64,000 bases of DNA from Variovorax paradoxus (GTDB lineage: Bacteria; Pseudomonadota; Gammaproteobacteria; Burkholderiales; Burkholderiaceae_C). Positions 44,921 to 58,559 of this stretch are shown piece by piece. The notes under the pieces are model-generated. The model was not told the origin of the DNA, made no database searches, and worked only from the letters and a program-made list of their open reading frames with translations. Numbering within the stretch: the first letter of the stretch is position 1; each line of letters opens with the position of its first letter. The stretch is from NCBI RefSeq assembly GCF_009755665.1, contig NZ_CP046622.1, positions 5,087,001 through 5,151,000 on the forward strand. Direction: 5' to 3'. Position numbers and translations under genes: made by a program.

Positions 44921-45948
44921 GGCGTTGCTGCCCCTTGCCCTTGATCGTCCTCGTCGCCGTACTCGGTCTTGAAGCCCTGTGCGTCCAGGCCGTTCTCGGT
45001 GAGCCAGCGCACCATGACCGCCACGCTGCCATGGGTGACAAACACCCGGCTCGCCCCCGTGCCTGCAATGGCCTGTTGCAGGCCGGGCCAGTCGGCGTGG
45101 TCGGACATGACAAAGCCGCGGTCCACGCCGCGCCGGCGCCGCGTGCCGCGCAGCTGCATCCAGCCGCTCGCAAACGCGTCGGCGTAGTTGCCGAAGCGGC
45201 GCATCCACGGCGTGCCCTGGGCCGAAGGCGGCGCCAGCACCAGAGCGCGCTTCAGCAGCGCGGCGTCCACGCCGGGGTCGGTCACGCGCAGCGTCTCTGG
45301 CAAGGCCACGCCTGCGGCGCGATACACGGCGTTGAGCGGCTCGACCGCGCCGTGCACCACGATCGGCCCGATGGAGGCATCGACGCCGTGCAGGATGCGC
45401 TGCGCCTTGCCGAAGGCATAGCAGAACAGCACCGATGCGCGGCCGGCCTCCGCGTTGGCGCGCCACCATGCATCGATCTCGGCGAACAGCGCCGCCTGCG
45501 TGGGCCAGCGATAGATCGGCAGCCCGAAGGTCGATTCGGTGATGAAGGTGTCGCACGGCACAGGCTCGAAGGGCATGCAGGTGCCGTCGGGCTCGGTCTT
45601 GTAGTCGCCCGAGGCCACCCACACGCGCCCACCGTGTTCGAGGCGAACCTGCGCCGAGCCCAGCACGTGGCCGGCCGGATGCAGCGAAACGCGCACGCCA
45701 TGATGCTCGATGGCTTCGCCATAGCCGAGCGTCTGCAGCGCGATGTCGCTGCCCAAGCGGGTGCGCAGCGTGCCGGCGCTGTCGGTATGCGCCAGGTAGT
45801 GCGCATGGCCCATGCGCGCGTGGTCGGAGTGAGCGTGCGTGATGACGGCGCGAGCCACCGGCCGCCAGGGGTCGATGTAGAAATCGCCCGGTGGGCAATA
45901 CAGCCCCTCGGGACGAGCGACGACGAGATCTTCTTCCTTCGCGGCCAT
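44917..45948 (-). CDS. ligase-associated DNA exonuclease (metallo-beta-lactamase / beta-CASP-like)
   Basis: 343 residues. It has the metal-binding HxHxDH in ITHAHSDHARMGH, HPAGHVLGSAQVRLEHGG, GDYKTEPDGT, ESTFGLPIYRWP and the later histidine regions (VMSDHADWPGLQQ and FVTHGS). This matches the mRNA 3'-end-processing-factor-like nuclease found with the Lhr helicase and ligase; the family member studied in Pseudomonas putida is a manganese-dependent DNA nuclease. It is the first gene of the cluster on this strand. Confidence 0.93.
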   Translation of the reverse strand: MAAKEEDLVVARPEGLYCPPGDFYIDPWRPVARAVITHAHSDHARMGHAHYLAHTDSAGTLRTRLGSDIALQTLGYGEAIEHHGVRVSLHPAGHVLGSAQVRLEHGGRVWVASGDYKTEPDGTCMPFEPVPCDTFITESTFGLPIYRWPTQAALFAEIDAWWRANAEAGRASVLFCYAFGKAQRILHGVDASIGPIVVHGAVEPLNAVYRAAGVALPETLRVTDPGVDAALLKRALVLAPPSAQGTPWMRRFGNYADAFASGWMQLRGTRRRRGVDRGFVMSDHADWPGLQQAIAGTGASRVFVTHGSVAVMVRWLTENGLDAQGFKTEYGDEDDQGQGAATP

Positions 45949-46018
45949 GGCCGCATCGTAGGCGGTGGCGGCCTCTCGCGTTGCCGAATGCCGGCCGCGA
46001 AGCGCTGTGGGCCGGCGC

Positions 46019-46531
46019 CTACTTCTTGCGCCCGCCCGCCATTTCGAGCACGTTCATCTTCATGCCGTTGGACATGATCATGTCGCCGGGCTTCTGGCCG
46101 GCCTTGCAGGGGCCGATCCATTTGGCTTCGATGACGGCCGAGCCCTCGGCGCGGCCCATCAGCGGCGGGCTGTAGGTCGACTTGCTCTCCATGCGGTAGG
46201 CCGAGCTGAAGTCGCCGCTCACCACCGCGTGCGACGTGGCGGTGGTGGAGCCGATCTTGCAGACCGAATCGACGACCAGCTTGCCGCCTTCGTTGCGCAG
46301 CTCCTGCTTGGAGCACGTGTCCTTGCCCATGCCCTGGCCCATGTCGCGGAGGGCCTTGTCGCTGGCCGCGTCGATGCACTGCTGGATGGTCTGGCTCGCG
46401 CCCTTGGCGGCGGTGCCGTCGCCGGTCTGGATTTCCCAGAGGCCGGGCTTGCGCGCAGGGTAGTCGATGGCCATGGCGGGCATGGCGGCCGCGCAGGCCA
46501 GCGTGAAGAAAGCAGCGGCAGTGATCTTCAT
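46019..46531 (-). CDS. DUF3617 domain-containing periplasmic protein
   Basis: 170 residues: signal peptide (ITAAAFFTLACAAAMPAMA), then PARKPGLWEIQT, the family-typical start after cleavage, and cysteines in IQQCIDA, DTCSKQE, SVCKIGST and GPCKAG that could form two disulfides. DUF3617 proteins are periplasmic and of unknown function, widespread in proteobacteria. It stands alone between the exonuclease and PAP2 genes on the same strand. Confidence 0.9.
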   Translation of the reverse strand: MKITAAAFFTLACAAAMPAMAIDYPARKPGLWEIQTGDGTAAKGASQTIQQCIDAASDKALRDMGQGMGKDTCSKQELRNEGGKLVVDSVCKIGSTTATSHAVVSGDFSSAYRMESKSTYSPPLMGRAEGSAVIEAKWIGPCKAGQKPGDMIMSNGMKMNVLEMAGGRKK

Positions 46532-46610
46532 GGCGGGCTCCGTGTCGGATCAGGGGAACGATGTCCGGTTTTTACCGCACGCGCCGGCCGTGAGGAATAG
46601 CGCAATCGGC

Positions 46611-47315
46611 CTACGCCGGCTCCGGCCGCACAGCCACCGCGCGAGTTGATCTGCGCGGCCGCGAAGCAAGCCCGAACCCGATGCCCAGCGCCAAGCCGCC
46701 AAGCACGTCGACGAGCACGTGCTGGCGCACCGCCATCGTCGAATAGACGATGGCTGCGGCCCATGCGATGTTGAACGCGCGAAGCCACATGGGCGCGGCC
46801 ACGTCGCGCAATTGCCGGGCAAGCACCACGCAGGCAAGCACCGAGAACGACACATGCAGCGACGGAAACGCGTTGCCGGCCGCATCGACCATTTTCAGAA
46901 AATGAAGCGAGGTGCCCGGAGTCGCGTCGATGGTGAAGTTGGGTATGGCTGTCGGCACAAACCAGAACACCGCGAGCGAGATGAAGGTCATGGCCGCACA
47001 GCCCAGCGCAAAGCTCGAGAGCTCCCGCTTGTCCTTCGCAAGGAACACCGGCAGCGCGATGTAGAGCCAGAGCGAAAGATAGACCGGCAGCAGCGCCGGC
47101 CAGAAGGCGATCAGCCGGTCGAACGCGGTGAGCGGCAGCGTCCAGGGCTGGCCGGCGTTCTTCATGATCCAGAAGTACAGCGGAAAGAAGCCGATGGTGG
47201 CCACCGTGTTGCCGACCAGCTTCAGCGGCCAGAGCGCGAGGCAGCGCCGGCCCAGGGCGCGAAGCCAGGGCTGCGGGCCGGAAAGCGGCGGGTCTCGAAG
47301 GGAAGAAGGTGTCAT
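46611..47315 (-). CDS. PAP2-superfamily membrane phosphatase (inositol phosphorylceramide synthase-like)
   Basis: 234 residues with about six membrane helices. The catalytic motifs are of the PAP2_3/IPC-synthase form: NAFPSLHVSFSVL instead of the usual PSGH, and STMAVRQHVLVDVLGG with the conserved His and Asp. It may dephosphorylate or transfer a lipid phosphate head group. The signature N-terminal KxxxxxxRP of classical PAP2 proteins is not obvious. The start is ATG 47313-47315. It is downstream of the sugar-transport operon on the same strand. Confidence 0.88.
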   Translation of the reverse strand: MTPSSLRDPPLSGPQPWLRALGRRCLALWPLKLVGNTVATIGFFPLYFWIMKNAGQPWTLPLTAFDRLIAFWPALLPVYLSLWLYIALPVFLAKDKRELSSFALGCAAMTFISLAVFWFVPTAIPNFTIDATPGTSLHFLKMVDAAGNAFPSLHVSFSVLACVVLARQLRDVAAPMWLRAFNIAWAAAIVYSTMAVRQHVLVDVLGGLALGIGFGLASRPRRSTRAVAVRPEPA

Positions 47316-47367
47316 GGGCGCCAGGCACCGTGCGTTGCGTGCCCGCGGGTGCGGGCATGCGGCACGG

Positions 47368-48531
47368 CTACCAGGGCGTCCACTTTAATTCGCTTTTCGA
47401 CGAAGCCACCGTGCGCTCGATGAAGCGGACGCCGCGGGCGCCGTCTTCCACGCGCGGATAGTCCGCTGCAATGGCATCGGCCTGCTGGCCCGCGATGCGT
47501 GCGCGGATGTCGGCGGAGACACCGCCATAGATGTTGGCAAAGGCCTCGATGAAGCCTTCGGGATGCCCCGCCGGCAGGCGGCTCGCAAGCTGCGCCGATT
47601 CGCACAGCCACGGCGAGCCGCGCGTGAGAGTGCGCTTGGGTCCGTCGTGCGGCAGGTGCAGCAATTCGCTCGGCCGCTCCTGTCGCCATTCGAGCGTGCC
47701 CAGCGCGCCGGAGATGCGCAGGCGCAGGTCGTTCTCCAGCCCGGTGTTGATCTGCGAGGCGATCAGCACGCCGCGCGCGCCGCCCTTGAAGCGCAGGAGC
47801 AGGCTGCCGTCGTCGTCGAGCATGCGGCCCGGCACCAGCGCGCTGAGGTCGGCGCAGAGGCTCTCGATTTCCAGCCCGGTCACGCTCGCGACGAGGTTCT
47901 CGGCATGCGAGCCGATGTCGCCGATGGCACCGGCGGCGCCGCTGCGTGCCGGGTCGGTGCGCCAGCCGGCCTGCTTGTTGCCGGCGTCTTCGAGCTGGCT
48001 TGCGAGCCAGCCCTGGTTGTATTCGACGACCACCTTGCGCAGCTCGCCGAGCTGGCCCGAGCGGACCATTTCGCGCGCTTGCCGCACCATCGGGTAGCCG
48101 GTGTAGTTGTAGGTCACGCCGAAGACCGTGCCCTGCCTTGCCACGGTGGCCACGAGCGCATCGGCCTGCTCGCGCGTGTGCACCAGCGGCTTGTCGCACA
48201 CCACGTGAAAGCCCGCTTCGGCAAAGGCTTGCGCCACCGGAAAGTGCACATGGTTGGGCGTGACGATCGAGACGAAGTCGATGCGCTCCTCGGGCGGTCG
48301 CTTGAGCTCATCAGCCAGCAGAGACTGCCAGTCGCCGTGGTTGCGGTCGTCGGCCAGCCCGAGGTCGCGGCCCGAGGCGCGTGCCTTCTCGGGGCTGGAC
48401 GACAGCGCGCCGGCCACGAGCTCGATCTGCCCGTCCAGCGCCATGGCCTTGCGGTGCACGGCGCCGATGAAGGCGTCGCGCCCGCCGCCGACCATGGCGC
48501 AGCGGAGCTTGCGAAGAGGTGTATTGGTCAT
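47368..48531 (-). CDS. Gfo/Idh/MocA-family oxidoreductase
   Basis: 387 residues from ATG 48529-48531, preceded by AGGAG. Rossmann start [47 protein letters not shown] (the (E/D)KP motif) and the C-terminal alpha/beta dimer domain with [18 protein letters not shown]. It is an NAD(P)-dependent sugar or inositol dehydrogenase by family. It is the last gene of the ABC-transporter gene set, separated from the binding-protein gene by a palindromic repeat, so it probably acts on the imported sugar. Confidence 0.93.
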   Translation of the reverse strand: MTNTPLRKLRCAMVGGGRDAFIGAVHRKAMALDGQIELVAGALSSSPEKARASGRDLGLADDRNHGDWQSLLADELKRPPEERIDFVSIVTPNHVHFPVAQAFAEAGFHVVCDKPLVHTREQADALVATVARQGTVFGVTYNYTGYPMVRQAREMVRSGQLGELRKVVVEYNQGWLASQLEDAGNKQAGWRTDPARSGAAGAIGDIGSHAENLVASVTGLEIESLCADLSALVPGRMLDDDGSLLLRFKGGARGVLIASQINTGLENDLRLRISGALGTLEWRQERPSELLHLPHDGPKRTLTRGSPWLCESAQLASRLPAGHPEGFIEAFANIYGGVSADIRARIAGQQADAIAADYPRVEDGARGVRFIERTVASSKSELKWTPW

Positions 48532-48560
48532 CAATCTCCTCGATGTTCCTTGGTAACTGT

Positions 48561-48672
48561 TCCCTCTCCCTCTGGGAGAGGGCCAGGGTGAGGGCATCGG
48601 CCTTTGCAAACTCATGGCTTCCGCCATTGCCGCGGCCCCTCACCCCAACCCTCTCCCCGAGGGGAGAGGGAG
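48561..48672. repeat. palindromic intergenic repeat, copy 3
   Basis: Hairpins CCCTCTCCCTCTGGGAGAGGG (in two halves, 48562-48582) and CCTCTCCCC-GAGGGGAGAGGG (48648-48670), flanked by AGGGTGAGGGC-type tails facing each other. It is a variant of the element at 39171 and 43129. It sits between the binding-protein and dehydrogenase genes and may form a transcript-stabilising or terminating hairpin. Confidence 0.8.
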
Positions 48673-48684
48673 TAGTAAGGCAAC

Positions 48685-49647
48685 TCAGAACGGCGAGTTC
48701 GGGTGGTAGAAGTCTTTCGCGTTTTCCTTGGTGATCAGCACCGAAGGAATGATGGTGGTCGCGGGCAGCTTCTCGCCCTTCAGCCGCGCTTCGGCCGTGA
48801 GCTTGATCGCGTCGTAGATGAACTTGGGCGAGTAGCTCACGTCCGCGCCAATGCGCTTGTCCTTGCCGTCCATGATGGTCTTGACCATGCCCTTGGCGCC
48901 CGCGCCGCCGAAGACGATCTTGATGTCGTCGCGCTTGGCTTGCTCGATGGCCTTGAGCACCCCCACGGCCATGTCGTCGTCGGCTGCCCAGATGGCGTCG
49001 ATCTGCTTGAAGCGCGTGAGGTAGTCCTGCGTGACCTTGAAGGCGTCGTCGCGGTTCCAGTTGGCGTACTTGGCGTCGAGCAGCTTGATGTCCGGATGGT
49101 TCTTGAGCACCGCATTGAAGGCGTCCATGCGCTCGTTGTCGAGCGTGGTGGCAATGCCGCGCAGGGCGACCACGTTGCCCTTGCCGCCGAGCTGCTTGGC
49201 AATGTATTCGGCGGGAATGCGGCCGAAGGCGGTGTTGTCGCCGGCCACGTAGGCGTCCTGCGCGCTGGTGTCGGTCAGGCCGCGGTCGACCACGGTCACG
49301 TAGGCGCCCTTGGCCTTGACCTGCGCCACCGGCTTGGTCAGCGCGGCCGACTCGAACGGAAACACCACGAGCGCGTTGATCTTGGTGACGGTCGAAAGGT
49401 CTTGCAGCTGGTTGGCCTGCTCGGGCGCGTTGGCCGCGGTCTTGATCGTGATCTTCAGGTCCTTGTGCTGCTTCTCCAGGTCCTTCTTGGCCTGGTTGGC
49501 CCAGTAGTTGATGCCGCCCATGAAGCTGTGCGTGGCCGCGGGAATCGAAACGCCGAGGTTCACTTTCTCGGCGGCGAGCGCGGGCAGGCTCGCGAGCGCT
49601 GTTGCGGCCACGGCCGTGAGTGCGATGCGACGGGTGAAGCTTGTCAT
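48685..49647 (-). CDS. sugar ABC transporter periplasmic substrate-binding protein (RbsB-like)
   Basis: 320 residues. Signal peptide ([21 protein letters not shown]), then a type I periplasmic binding fold: [79 protein letters not shown] and [18 protein letters not shown]. It resembles ribose/xylose/inositol-type binding proteins (peripla_BP_4). The exact sugar is unknown. It is downstream of the permease gene in the same operon. Confidence 0.95.
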   Translation of the reverse strand: MTSFTRRIALTAVAATALASLPALAAEKVNLGVSIPAATHSFMGGINYWANQAKKDLEKQHKDLKITIKTAANAPEQANQLQDLSTVTKINALVVFPFESAALTKPVAQVKAKGAYVTVVDRGLTDTSAQDAYVAGDNTAFGRIPAEYIAKQLGGKGNVVALRGIATTLDNERMDAFNAVLKNHPDIKLLDAKYANWNRDDAFKVTQDYLTRFKQIDAIWAADDDMAVGVLKAIEQAKRDDIKIVFGGAGAKGMVKTIMDGKDKRIGADVSYSPKFIYDAIKLTAEARLKGEKLPATTIIPSVLITKENAKDFYHPNSPF

Positions 49648-49693
49648 GCTGGATGTCTCCTTGTGGTTGATGGTGAAGCGGAACGGGAACGAA

Positions 49694-50719
49694 CTAGCGG
49701 CGTCCTCTTTGGAGGAACGCGACGATGATGATCACGAAGCCCTGCACCGCGGCGTTTAGGTACACGCTGATGATGCTGGTGAGATTCAGGATGTTGCTGA
49801 TGACCGAGAGCAGGATGGCGCCCACCACGGTGCCCGTGATGCTGCCCGCGCCGCCCTTCAGTGCGGTGCCGCCGACGATCACCGCGGCAATGGCCTCGAG
49901 CTCCCACAAGAGGCCCGTGGTCGGCGACGCCGAGCCCAGGCGCGGCACGTAAAGCAGCGTGGCAATGCCCACGCACACGCCCAGCAGCACGTAGGTCAGG
50001 ATCTTCACGCGGTCGACATCCACCGCCGCGTAGCGCGCGACCTGCTCGTTCGATCCGATGGCCTGTACATAACGCCCGTAGGCCGTGCGGTTCAATATGA
50101 CGCCGCCGATGATCGCGACGATCACGAACACCCACACCGGAACCGGGATGCCCGCAAGGCTTGCGTAGTACACCGGCGCATAGAGGTCCGACAGGTCGTT
50201 GTCGAGCGTGAGCGCGCCGCCGTCGGCAAAGTAGGTGAGGTACGCGCGAAAGATGCCGAGCGTGCCCAGCGTGACGATGAAGGGTTCGATGCGCCCTTTG
50301 GTGATGAGCAGGCCGTGCGCCAGGCCGAACAGCGCGCCCAGCACGACGGCAAGCACCGCACCCATCACCACCGCCATCAGCGGGGAGCCCGAGGCCGGTC
50401 CGGCCCAGTTGATGAACATGATCACGCTGCCCGCGATGAGCGCCGCCATCGAACCCACCGACAGGTCGATGCCGCCCGAGATGATCACGAAGCACATGCC
50501 CACCGCGATGATGCCGATGAAGGCCGTGCGCGTGAGCACGTTCATGGCGTTGTCGACCGTGGCAAAGTCGCTGTTGAGCAGCGTGCCGCCGATGCACAGC
50601 AGCACAAGGCCGATGACGGGGCCGAGGCCGTGCAGGTGCTCGGTCCAGCGCGGCTTGCTTTCGCTGCGGTGCTGCGCGGCTTCAGGCTGCGGCATGGGTG
50701 TCTGCTGTTCCGGTGGCAT
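49694..50719 (-). CDS. sugar ABC transporter permease (RbsC family)
   Basis: 341 residues with about eight to ten membrane helices; RbsC-type signatures include [51 protein letters not shown] and [38 protein letters not shown]. The first codons overlap the end of the ATPase gene by 38 bp, or 14 bp if the second ATG at 50693-50695 is used. It forms the membrane channel with the ATPase encoded upstream. Confidence 0.95.
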   Translation of the reverse strand: MPPEQQTPMPQPEAAQHRSESKPRWTEHLHGLGPVIGLVLLCIGGTLLNSDFATVDNAMNVLTRTAFIGIIAVGMCFVIISGGIDLSVGSMAALIAGSVIMFINWAGPASGSPLMAVVMGAVLAVVLGALFGLAHGLLITKGRIEPFIVTLGTLGIFRAYLTYFADGGALTLDNDLSDLYAPVYYASLAGIPVPVWVFVIVAIIGGVILNRTAYGRYVQAIGSNEQVARYAAVDVDRVKILTYVLLGVCVGIATLLYVPRLGSASPTTGLLWELEAIAAVIVGGTALKGGAGSITGTVVGAILLSVISNILNLTSIISVYLNAAVQGFVIIIVAFLQRGRR

Positions 50720-52217
50720 GAGCGATGAGCTCCTCTTCAGTCAAGTTGTCGGCGTTGAGCGTGGCGACGAGGCGCCCCGCGCGCATCACCGCCACGCGGT
50801 GGCACAGGCCGATGAGTTCCATCAGTTCCGACGAAACGACGATCACTGCGAGCCCTTCGCGGGCAAGTCGCTGGATCAGGAAATAGATGTCGCGCTTGGC
50901 GCCGATGTCGACGCCGCGCGTGGGCTCGTCGAGCACCACCACCTTGGGCTTGGGCTGCAGCACCTTGGCGAGCGCGAGCTTCTGCTGGTTGCCGCCCGAG
51001 AGCGACGATGCGCGCACGTCGAGCGAGCCGGTGCGAATGCCGTAGTCCTTCACGGCCTCGGCCAGCGCGCCACGTTCGGCATCGGGCTGGAGCCATGGGC
51101 GGGTGTAGCGCTCGAGCGCCATCAGCGTGAGGTTCTGGCGCAGCCCGAAGTTCACGTGCAGGCCCTTGCCCTTGCGGTCTTCGCTCAGGTAGGTGAGGCC
51201 GTGCTTGGCGGCGTCGCGCGGATTGCGCCAGCCCTTCTGGTCGGGCACCGTCTTGCCGAGCATCTCGACCTGGCCGCTGGCCGGCCTGAGCCCCAGCAGG
51301 CCTTCGAACAGCTCCGTGCGGCCCGCGCCCACCAGGCCCGCGAAGCCGAGGATCTCTCCGGGGCGCACTTCAAAGCCGACGTCGTTCGCCCAGCCGGGCA
51401 CGCTGAAGTTGCGCACGCGCATGGCGGGCGCGTCGTCGGCCACCACCACGTCGCGCGGCGGGTACAGGTCGGCCAATTCGCGGCCCACCATGAGGTTGGC
51501 CATCTGGTGGCGCGAGACCTCGGGCGTGGGTGCACGCGCCACAAAGCGGCCATCGCGCATCACGATCACCTCGTCGGTCACCTGCTCCACTTCGTCGAGC
51601 TTGTGCGAGATGTAGACGATGGTCACGCCATCGGCGCGCAGCTGTGCGATGAGCTTGAAGAGCCGCTCGGTCTCGCCGGGGGTGAGCGTGGCGGTGGGCT
51701 CGTCCATGATGAGCAGGCGCGCACGGCGGGCAATGGCCTTGGCAATTTCGACGAGCTGCTTTTCCGCGACGATGAGGCGGCGCACCTTGGTCCGCGGGTC
51801 GACCTGCAGGCCCACCGCGGCCAATGCGGCGGCGGCATCGCGTTCCATCGAAGCGTCGTCCAACAGCCAGCCTTTTTTCTTCTCGTGGCCGAGGAAGATG
51901 TTCTGCGCCACGCTCAGGTCTTCGGCAAGATTGAATTCCTGGTGGATCAGCACGATGCCCAGTGCCTCCGCATCGCGCGAACTCGTGAACTGCTGCGGCT
52001 CGCCGTTGATGCGCAGCACGCCGCCAGTGAGCGACTCGTACCCCGCAAGAATCTTCATCAGCGTCGACTTGCCCGCGCCGTTCTCGCCGAGCAATCCGTA
52101 GACGCGGCCCGGCGCCAGCGAAAAGCTCACGCCGTGCAGCACCTGCACGGGGCCGAAGGCCTTCACCACATCGGCAAATTCGACGGCGACGCTTCCCTTG
52201 GTTTCTTCTGCGGTCAT
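50682..52217 (-). CDS. sugar ABC transporter ATP-binding protein (RbsA-type, two NBDs)
   Basis: 511 residues with two nucleotide-binding domains. The N-terminal NBD has Walker [19 protein letters not shown], the degenerate signature ([29 protein letters not shown]) and Walker B. The C-terminal NBD has a Walker-A-like [17 protein letters not shown] and the true signature [16 protein letters not shown] with [12 protein letters not shown]. This asymmetry is typical of RbsA/XylG/AraG. The start overlaps the ROK regulator stop by 4 bp (ATGA). Confidence 0.96.
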   Translation of the reverse strand: MTAEETKGSVAVEFADVVKAFGPVQVLHGVSFSLAPGRVYGLLGENGAGKSTLMKILAGYESLTGGVLRINGEPQQFTSSRDAEALGIVLIHQEFNLAEDLSVAQNIFLGHEKKKGWLLDDASMERDAAAALAAVGLQVDPRTKVRRLIVAEKQLVEIAKAIARRARLLIMDEPTATLTPGETERLFKLIAQLRADGVTIVYISHKLDEVEQVTDEVIVMRDGRFVARAPTPEVSRHQMANLMVGRELADLYPPRDVVVADDAPAMRVRNFSVPGWANDVGFEVRPGEILGFAGLVGAGRTELFEGLLGLRPASGQVEMLGKTVPDQKGWRNPRDAAKHGLTYLSEDRKGKGLHVNFGLRQNLTLMALERYTRPWLQPDAERGALAEAVKDYGIRTGSLDVRASSLSGGNQQKLALAKVLQPKPKVVVLDEPTRGVDIGAKRDIYFLIQRLAREGLAVIVVSSELMELIGLCHRVAVMRAGRLVATLNADNLTEEELIAHATGTADTHAAA

Positions 52218-53416
52218 GGCGCCACTCCGCGGACTTTTAACGTTTCGTGCATTGCGAGCACGCCGGCGCCGATCAGCCCGCCCTGCACGCCAAGCGGCGT
52301 GTACTGGATCTCCAGGTGCCGGGTCGAGAGCGCGAGCGAACGCTGGTAGACGCTCTGCCGCACGGCCGCCAGAAACAGCGGCCCGATGCGCGTGATGCCG
52401 CCGCCGATGAACACGTGCGACGGGTTGAAGAAATTCACCACCGACGCAAGCATCTGGCCGATGAGGTTGCCGGCGTTCTGGATGATGCCGTTGGCCGCCG
52501 TGTCACCCGCGCGGCTCGCCTGGCCGACGTCGACGGCTTCGATGCGCCCGTGCACCCGCAGGCATTCGGCGAGCATGGCGCTTTCGCCGGCTTCGGCCGC
52601 CTGCACGGCCATGCGCGTGATGGCCGGTCCCGCCGCCATGGCTTCCACGCAGCCCACATTGCCGCAGTGGCAGCGCGGGCCTTCCTGGTCGACGCAGATG
52701 TGCCCCACGTCGCCGGCCGAGCCGGCGGCGCCGCGATAGACCTCGCCATGGCAGACGATGCCGCAGCCGATGCCGGTTCCGATCTTGATCACGAGAAAGT
52801 TGTTGAGCGAGCGCTTCAGCCGCCAGAGCTCGCCAAGCGCCATCAGGTTCACGTCGTTGTCGACGAAGACGGGCGCCGCATAGTCCTCGCGCAGGTAGTC
52901 GCGGATCGAGAAGCTGTCCCATGCGGGCATCAGCGGCGGGTTCACGAGCTGCCCGATTTCGAAGTTGACGGGGCCCGGCACCCCGATGCCGATGCCGAGC
53001 ACGTTCTTGGCGCTGCTGTTGCAGCGTGCGAGCAGTTCGCGCATCAGCACGCGCACCCGGGCCAGTACAACAGCGGGGCCTTCGCGCACATCGGCGGGTT
53101 CGTCATGCTGAGCAAGCACGGTGAGGTCAGGCCGCAGCACCGCAACGTCGAGGCTGGTGGCGCCAATGTCGATGCCGACCAGCACACCCAGGCCAGCATG
53201 CAGTTGCAGGTTTTCGGCGCGGCGGCCGCCCGAGGAACGCTGGAGTCCGGCTTCGGCCAGGAGGCCTTGTTCGACAAGGCCCGCAATCAACGCATTCGCC
53301 TTGCTCTTCGAGAAGCCGAGCTGTTCGGCCATGGCATGGCGCGAGCCGCCGGCCGACCAGAAGGTGGTCTCCAGCAACCGCATTTCGTCCGCAGTGATGC
53401 CGCTCCAGCGTGTCAC
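52214..53416 (-). CDS. ROK-family transcriptional regulator (NagC/XylR type) of the sugar operon
   Basis: 400 residues from GTG at 53414-53416. An N-terminal winged helix (SRHAMAEQLGFSKSKANALIAGLVEQGLLAE) precedes a ROK sugar-kinase-fold domain: VLVGIDIGATSLDVAVL, GIGIGVPGPVNFEIG, VFVDNDVNLMALGE and the zinc motif CHCGNVGCVEA. Placed first in the operon and coupled to the ABC ATPase, it probably regulates transport according to a bound sugar. Inverted repeats upstream (53494-53536) are candidate operators. Confidence 0.94.
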   Translation of the reverse strand: MTRWSGITADEMRLLETTFWSAGGSRHAMAEQLGFSKSKANALIAGLVEQGLLAEAGLQRSSGGRRAENLQLHAGLGVLVGIDIGATSLDVAVLRPDLTVLAQHDEPADVREGPAVVLARVRVLMRELLARCNSSAKNVLGIGIGVPGPVNFEIGQLVNPPLMPAWDSFSIRDYLREDYAAPVFVDNDVNLMALGELWRLKRSLNNFLVIKIGTGIGCGIVCHGEVYRGAAGSAGDVGHICVDQEGPRCHCGNVGCVEAMAAGPAITRMAVQAAEAGESAMLAECLRVHGRIEAVDVGQASRAGDTAANGIIQNAGNLIGQMLASVVNFFNPSHVFIGGGITRIGPLFLAAVRQSVYQRSLALSTRHLEIQYTPLGVQGGLIGAGVLAMHETLKVRGVAP

Positions 53417-53493
53417 GCGTTGTTGTCTCCGTCTTTGTTGCCTGCCGCCCAGGGCCCTCGCAGGTGAATGAAGGCGAATACTAGAGGCAGCCC

Positions 53494-53536
53494 TTCAGCC
53501 GGACAAGGCTGAACTTCGACCAAATTCAGATCGAAG
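53494..53536 (-). promoter_or_regulatory. two adjacent inverted repeats upstream of the ROK/ABC operon
   Basis: Arms TTCAGCC/GGCTGAA (53494-53500 and 53507-53513, loop 6) and CTTCGA/TCGAAG (53514-53519 and 53531-53536). They lie 78-120 bp before the ROK start, between it and the ATP synthase terminator. Candidate operator; promoter elements were not identified. Confidence 0.5.
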
Positions 53537-53563
53537 ATGGGTACTGATCAGATTTTCCAGACG

Positions 53564-53588
53564 AAAAAAAGCCGCCCGGAGGCGGCTT
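53564..53588 (-). terminator. rho-independent terminator of the ATP synthase operon
   Basis: Minus strand: stem AAGCCGCC-TCCG-GGCGGCTT (53569-53576 and 53581-53588) followed by a run of T (complement of the A-run at 53564-53570), 33 bp after the atpC stop. Confidence 0.9.
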
Positions 53589-53620
53589 CTTCTGGCGGGC
53601 CCGGGGGGCTGCCGCGGTAT

Positions 53621-54040
53621 TTACTTCTTCTGGCGGTACTTGCGAAGCGCCGCGATCTGGGCGGCCATGACGGCGAGTTCGGATTGCGCCATGGCAATGT
53701 CGATGTCGCTCTTGGCGTTCTTGAGCGCTTCCTCGGCGGCGGCCTTGGCCTGGTTGGCCTTTTCGTCGTCGAGGTCCTTGCCGCGAATGGCGGTGTCGGA
53801 CAGCACGGTGACGGTGTCGGGCTGCACTTCGAGAATGCCGCCAGCCACGAAGACGAACTCTTCGCCGCCGTCGGCCGTTTCGATGCGCACGGCACCCGGG
53901 CGGATGCGCGTGATCAGCGGCGTGTGGCGCGGATAGATGCCGAGCTCGCCGGCTTCACCGGGCAGCGCGACGAACTTGGCCTCGCCCGAGAAGATCGACT
54001 CTTCTGCGGAGACCACGTCGACGTGAATGGTGTTTGCCAT
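53621..54040 (-). CDS. atpC: F1Fo ATP synthase subunit epsilon
   Basis: 139 residues. Beta-sandwich domain [45 protein letters not shown] in parts, with the conserved [12 protein letters not shown], then [24 protein letters not shown] and a C-terminal helical hairpin. It is the central-stalk subunit that couples rotation to catalysis and can inhibit hydrolysis. It is the last gene of the operon, before the terminator. Confidence 0.97.
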   Translation of the reverse strand: MANTIHVDVVSAEESIFSGEAKFVALPGEAGELGIYPRHTPLITRIRPGAVRIETADGGEEFVFVAGGILEVQPDTVTVLSDTAIRGKDLDDEKANQAKAAAEEALKNAKSDIDIAMAQSELAVMAAQIAALRKYRQKK

Positions 54041-54058
54041 GTGCGTTCCTGCGCCGCT

Positions 54059-56397
<2,339 letters not shown>

Positions 56398-56418
56398 GGG
56401 GGCTCCTTGTCAGGTCGA

Positions 56419-57972
<1,554 letters not shown>

Positions 57973-58021
57973 GACTCTTTCCTTCTTTCTGTAAATGGGG
58001 CCAACTGGCTGCCGGCCGCCG

Positions 58022-58552
58022 TCAGGCGGTCAGCGCCGCTTTCATTTGTTCGAGGCGCGCCCTGACCGAGGTGTCGAGCACTTCGTCGCCGACCACGGCA
58101 CGGATGCCGCCGATGAGCGAGGGGTCGAGTTCGACCCGCGTCGTGAGCTTGCGAGCAAAGCGCCGCTCCAGCGCCGCGCCAACCTCTTGCAGCGCCGCGT
58201 CGTCGATCGGAAAAGCGCTGTAGATCACGGCATCGGCAGCCCCGCTGCGCGCATTGCACAAGGCACGGAACTGGATTGCCACTTCGGGCAATGCAGCCAA
58301 CCGGCCGTTGTCGATGACGGCGCGCAGAAAGTTCTTGCCCGCATCGGGCAAGGACTGCTTCGAAAGCCCGGCGATCAGCTCGAACACCTGCTCGGGCGGC
58401 ACCTTCGGGTTGGCCGCGAACTCCAGGAGCTGCGGGCTGCCGGCGACGGACGCCAGCTGGTCGAGCCAGCCGGCCGTGCCTTCGAGGTCGCCCTGGCAAG
58501 CCTTGAACAGCGCCTCGGCGTAAGGACGGGCAATGGTCGCGAGTTCGGCCAT
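58022..58552 (-). CDS. atpH: F1Fo ATP synthase subunit delta
   Basis: 176 residues. [16 protein letters not shown] is the N-terminal helical signature; a C-terminal [44 protein letters not shown] matches the family. It is the peripheral-stalk subunit joining F1 to subunit b. Confidence 0.96.
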   Translation of the reverse strand: MAELATIARPYAEALFKACQGDLEGTAGWLDQLASVAGSPQLLEFAANPKVPPEQVFELIAGLSKQSLPDAGKNFLRAVIDNGRLAALPEVAIQFRALCNARSGAADAVIYSAFPIDDAALQEVGAALERRFARKLTTRVELDPSLIGGIRAVVGDEVLDTSVRARLEQMKAALTA

Positions 58553-58559
58553 GTTGTCC

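Noticed and set aside
53494..53513. Stem upstream of the ROK gene as a terminator
   Set aside because: No T-run; the strong ATP synthase terminator is at 53564-53588. Kept as a candidate operator.
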